From Candidatus Aminicenantes bacterium UBA4085 (GTDB lineage: Bacteria; Acidobacteriota; Aminicenantia; Aminicenantales; UBA4085): a DNA stretch of 8,981 bases. The notes below the pieces were generated by a model that was given only the letters and a program-made list of their open reading frames with translations, had not been told where the DNA came from and did no database searches. A program made the position numbers and the translations under genes. Position 1 is the stretch's first letter, and every line of letters begins with the position of its first letter. This document shows, one piece after another, positions 5,231 to 8,981 of the stretch. The stretch is from positions 1 to 8,981 of the forward strand of contig DFYJ01000073.1 of the NCBI GenBank assembly GCA_002383325.1, read 5' to 3'.

Positions 5231-7432
5231 CTAGATCGGACAGGCGGCGCCGTGGGGTACGAGCTCCTCGGACACGGCGCTCCGGCACATCTCGCGCACC
5301 GCCGCCGCGCTGCCGATGGCCACCAGGCGGTCGCCGGCTTGGATGATCTCCTCGGGACCCGGGGTCATGATTCTTTGATCGTCCCGATGGATGCCGATGA
5401 CCGAGACGCCGTAGAGATGGCGGAGGCCGAGCGCGGCCAGCGATTTGCCGGCGACCCTGTTTCCGGGCATGACGTCGAGCTCGGCGATGACGAAGCGCTC
5501 GCCGCTTCCCTGCTCAACCGCCTCCAGGGGGATCCGGAGGTGCTCTTCCGCGTTCCGCAGCTGTTCGACGGTTCCGACCATGACCAGCCTGTCCCCGGGG
5601 AAAACCTGGAAGTCGGCCCCGGGATCGTAGTGAACCCGGCCGGCCCGGCTCACGGCTAGAATCGTCGCACCGGCGCTGGTCGGGGGCAGGATGTCGCGGA
5701 CGGTGCGGCCGGCGGCGGCTGCGCCCGCCGGGACCCGGATCTCGCGGAATGCGACCGGCCAGTGGACGTTCTCCGGCAGCATATTCATGGTGTCGGTCAG
5801 GTCGTCGACCGCCTGCTCGGCCGCGTCGATGTAGGGACGGAAGACGATGTCCGCTCCGGCCTTTTCGTAGGCGTCGGCCTCCTCCTGGTTGGCGGCCGTC
5901 AAGGCCACACGGCCCTCGAAGCCCCGCTTCTTCATCTGCTTGAGAAGGGCCAGGTTGAGGTCGCGGATCCGGGCCGTGCCCACGACCCAGCGGGCCTTGG
6001 ACAGGGGCAGCCGGCCGCCAAAGTCCGGGTCCGTCACGTCGCCGTAGAGGACCGGGATGCCGCGGGCCCGCCCCCGGCGTAGCGCGTCCGGATCGAAGTC
6101 GACGCCCAGCAGAGTCCGTCCCCTCTGCAGCAGGTACCCGGCGATGCCGCTGCCGTAATTGCCCAGCCCGACCAGGATCACGTCGATCGATCCCGCCTGG
6201 CCCGGGGCATCTTGGGCCATTTCGCGGCGCGGGACGCGCTTCTCGAACAGCCGCAGGGGGCGCGCCAGGAGGCGGTAGAGAGGTCCGGAAAAGATGATCA
6301 GGTACGAGGAGCCGAAGATCGTCGCCACGCCCACCAGGGTGATGAGTCCCATGGTCTCCGGTTGGATGTGGCCGAGGCCGAGGCCCAGGGCCGCGATGAT
6401 CAGGGAGAACTCGCTGATCTGGGCCACGGTCAGGCCGGCCAGGAAGCCGGTCCGGCTGCGATACCCCATCAGTCCCATGATGGCCAGGACGATCAGCGGC
6501 TTGGCGATGAGAACGAACAGGGAGAGCGCGACAGCCGGTCCGATCTGGGCGCCGACCATCGACAGGTCGACGCGAGACCCGAGGTCGATGAAGAAGAAAA
6601 GCAGGAGGAAGTCGCGCAGGCCGGCCAGCCGGGCGCCGAGAGCGTCGCGGTACTCCGTCGAAGCCAGGGAGACGCCGGCCAGGAAGGCCCCCGCCTCTTT
6701 GCTGAATCCAAGCAGCTCGCCGCCGGCGCCGAGGATGACGGCCCAGGCTACGGCAAAGAGCGCCAGCATCTCCTGCGAGCGGTCCAGGGCCTTGGCCAGG
6801 CGGGGGATGACCTTCCAGGTCAGGAGGACGACCACTCCCAGGAACAACGCGAACTTGCCGAGGACGATCAGCACGGATACGAAGGGCGAACCGGAGCCGG
6901 GTGCGCCCGCGCCCAGGGTGGTCAAGACGACCAGGGCGATGATGGCGGCGATATCCTGCACGATCAAGAAGCCGATGGCGATCTGGCCGTAGAGCGAGTC
7001 GAGCTCGTTCTTGTCGGAGAGGAGCTTGACCACGATGATCGTGCTGGAGAAGGTCAGGGCGATGGCGACATAGACCGCGCCGAGGAGGCTCAAACCCAGC
7101 CCCCGCGCGATGAGCAGGCCGATGGCGCTGGTGAAGACGATCTGGCCCAGGCCGGTAGCCAAGGCCACAGGGCCTATGGACCGGACCAGGTGGATGTCCA
7201 GGTTGAGGCCGACGATGAAGAGAAGCAGGGCGATGCCGATCTGGGCCAGCAGCTCGATGCTGCCGTGGCTGGCGATGATGCCCAGGCCGGCCGGCCCGGC
7301 CAGGATCCCCGCCGCCAGGAACATGATGATCAGCGGCTGGCGCAGCTTCTGGCCCAGGGCGCCGAGAGCGGCGGCGATGGCCAGGATGGCGGCGACCTCG
7401 ACGAAGGCGTTGGGGAGGGGCATCGGCGCCAT
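5231..7432 (-). CDS. Kef-type CPA2 cation/proton antiporter with TrkA-N and two TrkA-C domains
   Basis: The 733-residue inner-membrane protein would exchange K+ (or Na+) for H+. Residues ~8-392 form the Na_H_Exchanger membrane domain of about 12-13 helices. The ion-site motif FLIVQDIAAI has Gln159-Asp160, the QD form typical of K+-linked Kef proteins rather than the DD of Na+/H+ antiporters. A cytosolic Rossmann domain follows, with VGLGNYGSGI (421-430) and acidic Asp445 after strand two, suggesting NAD(H) binding. Two RCK_C/TrkA-C domains end the protein (about 560-632 and 645-718); E. coli KefB/KefC have none, so ligand gating probably differs. The frame extends upstream to 7603, but that would overlap the rhamnosidase start, and family homology begins after MAPMPLPNAF. 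ATG 7432 has a weak GGGG 9 bases upstream; ATG 7423 is the alternative. The gene converges with the peptidase fusion (57-bp gap, no clear terminator) and diverges from the rhamnosidase. Confidence 0.92.
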   Translation of the reverse strand: MAPMPLPNAFVEVAAILAIAAALGALGQKLRQPLIIMFLAAGILAGPAGLGIIASHGSIELLAQIGIALLLFIVGLNLDIHLVRSIGPVALATGLGQIVFTSAIGLLIARGLGLSLLGAVYVAIALTFSSTIIVVKLLSDKNELDSLYGQIAIGFLIVQDIAAIIALVVLTTLGAGAPGSGSPFVSVLIVLGKFALFLGVVVLLTWKVIPRLAKALDRSQEMLALFAVAWAVILGAGGELLGFSKEAGAFLAGVSLASTEYRDALGARLAGLRDFLLLFFFIDLGSRVDLSMVGAQIGPAVALSLFVLIAKPLIVLAIMGLMGYRSRTGFLAGLTVAQISEFSLIIAALGLGLGHIQPETMGLITLVGVATIFGSSYLIIFSGPLYRLLARPLRLFEKRVPRREMAQDAPGQAGSIDVILVGLGNYGSGIAGYLLQRGRTLLGVDFDPDALRRGRARGIPVLYGDVTDPDFGGRLPLSKARWVVGTARIRDLNLALLKQMKKRGFEGRVALTAANQEEADAYEKAGADIVFRPYIDAAEQAVDDLTDTMNMLPENVHWPVAFREIRVPAGAAAAGRTVRDILPPTSAGATILAVSRAGRVHYDPGADFQVFPGDRLVMVGTVEQLRNAEEHLRIPLEAVEQGSGERFVIAELDVMPGNRVAGKSLAALGLRHLYGVSVIGIHRDDQRIMTPGPEEIIQAGDRLVAIGSAAAVREMCRSAVSEELVPHGAACPI

Positions 7433-7514
7433 TTTAGCACACCCCGGGATTCGGTCCAGGCGCCGCCGGGGACTTCCCGGCTGGTTCCTCTTGCCCAAAA
7501 GTCCGGAAAAGCGT

Positions 7515-7543
7515 TTGACGGACGGCGGTCGCGGGGATATCTT
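7515..7543 (+). promoter_or_regulatory. Sigma70-type promoter of the rhamnosidase gene
   Basis: TTGACG (7515-7520, five of six matches) and TATCTT (7538-7543, four of six matches) are spaced by exactly 17 bases. Transcription would start near 7550, giving a leader of about 40 bases before the ATG at 7592. The site lies in the 159-bp gap between the divergent antiporter and rhamnosidase genes. I see no equally good promoter for the antiporter in this gap, and no clear operator palindrome. Confidence 0.5.
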
Positions 7544-7551
7544 CTCTTCTA

Positions 7552-7583
7552 CCGCCCCGGAACCGCGGAGGCGGCAGGAAGGA
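7552..7583 (+). promoter_or_regulatory. GC-only leader hairpin followed by a strong ribosome binding site
   Basis: CCGCC (7552-7556) pairs with GGCGG (7570-7574), and inside it CCG (7557-7559) pairs with CGG (7566-7568) around a GAACCG loop. This gives 8 G-C pairs with one bulged A (7569). The hairpin starts almost exactly at the predicted mRNA 5' end and stops two bases before the Shine-Dalgarno run AGGAAGGA (7576-7583), which lies 8 bases before the rhamnosidase ATG. It could stabilise the 5' end or limit ribosome access; both roles are inference. Confidence 0.45.
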
Positions 7584-7591
7584 TCGAAACC

Positions 7592-8981
7592 ATGAACAAA
7601 CAAGATTTTCGCGCCGGAAGGATTCTCGCGGTCCTGGCTCTGTCAGCCGCGGCGGCTACGGCGTTGGCGGCATCGGCGGAGCTGGGCGCGGCGCGATTAT
7701 TCCCCGTTCTCAAGGCGCATCGACTAGTTGCTAAACCCATTCCGTCCGGGGCGCTTGTCTCGTTGACGGATGCGGCAGCGCGAATCGAAGGTCTGACCAC
7801 CGAATATGCGCCGACTCCCATCGGCATTGACGCCGCCGCGCCGCGCTTCGGCTGGCGGATGGCTGCCTCGAGAGGGACCCGGGGGCTGGCTCAGACGGCC
7901 TACCGGATCGTGGTGAAAGATCCGGCGGGACAAACGGCCTGGGACAGCGGCCGGACGGCTAGGCTCGAGTCGGCGGGGATCGTCTACGCGGGCGCGCCCT
8001 TGAGGGCCGCGACCCGCTACGATTGGATGGTTACGGTCTGGGACCAGGCGGGCGCGGCACTGACTGCGTCGTCCTGGTTCGAGACGGGGCTAATGAATCC
8101 CGATCCCGGACTCTCGGCCTGGGAAGGCGCGGAATGGATCGGCGGCGGTGATGAGGACCTGGTCCTTTATGCCCCCTATCTGCCGGCCTACGCAATCCGA
8201 TATTCCTTGACCATCGCCAAAAGCAGCGAGCGGGCGGGCTTTGTGCTGGGCGCCAATGACCCCCGCCTGATGGACAAGAACAAGAACATCCATCAGATCC
8301 AGAGTCCCCGCAACGGCAGCTACATCAAGGTCGAGCTGGATGTCGCGGGAGCGGACGGCTCGGAAAGCGGCCGCGCCAGGCTGAATGTCTATCGAGCCGG
8401 GTACGGCCCGAAGGACGATCCGCGCAAGCCGCTCGGATCCTTCGCCGTGAAGAAGGACGTCATCCATGCCGGCAACAGGCACGCCGTCCATGCTGTTGAG
8501 ATCAGGGGCCTCTACGGCGAGCTGACCATGACGCTGGACGGGGAGGCGGATTTCTTCGAAGCCGAAGAGCCGGCAGCCCCCGCAGCCGGGGCGACCGTCC
8601 CCGGCAGGCCGCGCAGCCCGGCGGCAACCGTCCTTGTCAACCCGCTGGGCCCGGGCACGGATCTGATTCCTTTCGGGATGCTCTGCGACATCGGCTTCGC
8701 CGCGGATGCCGGCCAAAGCGCATCCTTCTCCGGCCTGGAGATCGCCAATGCCCGCCGGCCCGGCAAGACGCTGTTCCGGGAGGACTTGGCCAAGGCGGGG
8801 TATGACGGCATCTTTCTGGCGTTCGCAAAGGATCCGGATTCCGGGTTCAAGGTTGAGGCAGGCGCCTACCGGATCTCGGGAGGCCAGGCTGGCTTTTTCG
8901 CGGCGGCCGACCCGAGCCGGAATTCCATGCCCATGCTTCGGACGGGATTCGCGGCGGCGGAAAAAAAGATCAAATCCGCCC
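7592..8981 (+). CDS. Secreted alpha-L-rhamnosidase (GH78 type), N-terminal part, runs off the window
   Basis: The frame is open from ATG 7592 to the window end (463 codons, no stop). AGGAAGGA lies 8 bases upstream. Residues 1-29 form a signal peptide (basic start, AVLALSAAAATALAASA), so the product is exported. Residues ~66-168 are the fibronectin-like domain that opens bacterial GH78 enzymes: LTTEYAPTPIGID, PRFGW, QTAYRIVV, AWDSGR, TRYDWMVTVWD and SWFETGL, followed by EWIGG (181-185). Residues ~190-400 look like the concanavalin-like domain found in some secreted members (GANDPRLMDKNKN at 220-232, NPLGPGTDLIPF at 350-361, TLFREDL at 393-399). The Bac_rhamnosid_N and catalytic (alpha/alpha)6 domains, with the catalytic acids, would lie beyond the window. 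The enzyme should release terminal L-rhamnose from plant or microbial glycans; this rests on the accessory domains only. An Ala/Pro-rich insert (322-345) interrupts the concanavalin-like part. Confidence 0.85.
   Translation, partial: MNKQDFRAGRILAVLALSAAAATALAASAELGAARLFPVLKAHRLVAKPIPSGALVSLTDAAARIEGLTTEYAPTPIGIDAAAPRFGWRMAASRGTRGLAQTAYRIVVKDPAGQTAWDSGRTARLESAGIVYAGAPLRAATRYDWMVTVWDQAGAALTASSWFETGLMNPDPGLSAWEGAEWIGGGDEDLVLYAPYLPAYAIRYSLTIAKSSERAGFVLGANDPRLMDKNKNIHQIQSPRNGSYIKVELDVAGADGSESGRARLNVYRAGYGPKDDPRKPLGSFAVKKDVIHAGNRHAVHAVEIRGLYGELTMTLDGEADFFEAEEPAAPAAGATVPGRPRSPAATVLVNPLGPGTDLIPFGMLCDIGFAADAGQSASFSGLEIANARRPGKTLFREDLAKAGYDGIFLAFAKDPDSGFKVEAGAYRISGGQAGFFAAADPSRNSMPMLRTGFAAAEKKIKSA

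Noticed and set aside
7433..7603. Upstream extension of the antiporter frame on the minus strand
   Set aside because: It would cross the promoter and start of the divergent rhamnosidase gene, and the extra residues are Arg/Pro-rich with no family match.
1..8981. CRISPR arrays, tRNA or rRNA genes, insertion-sequence ends
   Set aside because: I saw no regularly spaced direct repeats, no RNA gene signatures and no transposase frames or terminal inverted repeats.

Overview
The window looks like chromosomal DNA from a GC-rich, probably Gram-negative bacterium. Three of the main products are secreted or membrane proteins, and intergenic gaps are short. The style of the genes (a secreted C69-type dipeptidase module, a secreted GH78 rhamnosidase and a Kef-type antiporter) would suit a heterotrophic Acidobacteriota/Aminicenantota-like or similar lineage, but this is a weak guess because no rRNA or other marker is present.

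Left part (1-1071), visibly less GC-rich and accessory in character: a strong intrinsic terminator for an unseen upstream gene (86-126); a two-gene cassette of DUF2442 and DUF4160 proteins overlapping by 8 bp (192-729); then a mostly non-coding stretch that keeps the last ~47 codons of an isoprenylcysteine carboxyl methyltransferase-like gene with no 5' part (843-983). Next comes an AAA_14/DUF4143 ATPase (1072-2184). Its near-consensus promoter sits so close to the GTG start that a leaderless mRNA is predicted.

Middle (2282-5173): one long gene encodes a 963-residue secreted protein joining an S41-like serine peptidase (about residues 30-415) to a complete C69-family Ntn-hydrolase dipeptidase (from Cys437). 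This is the most unusual item. C69 enzymes need their catalytic Cys at the N-terminus, so the S41 half would have to act as, or be cut off like, a very large propeptide.

Right part: a Kef-type CPA2 cation/proton antiporter with a TrkA-N domain and two TrkA-C domains (5231-7432, minus strand) converges on the peptidase gene. A 159-bp divergent intergenic region separates it from the 5' part of a secreted GH78-type alpha-L-rhamnosidase (7592 to beyond the window end). That region carries a sigma70-like promoter and a GC-only hairpin at the predicted mRNA 5' end of the rhamnosidase gene.

The genes do not form one obvious pathway. The peptidase fusion and the rhamnosidase both suggest degradation of peptides and rhamnose-containing glycans outside the cytoplasm. 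The antiporter is a housekeeping K+/pH protein. The DUF pair and AAA_14 ATPase resemble mobile accessory genes.
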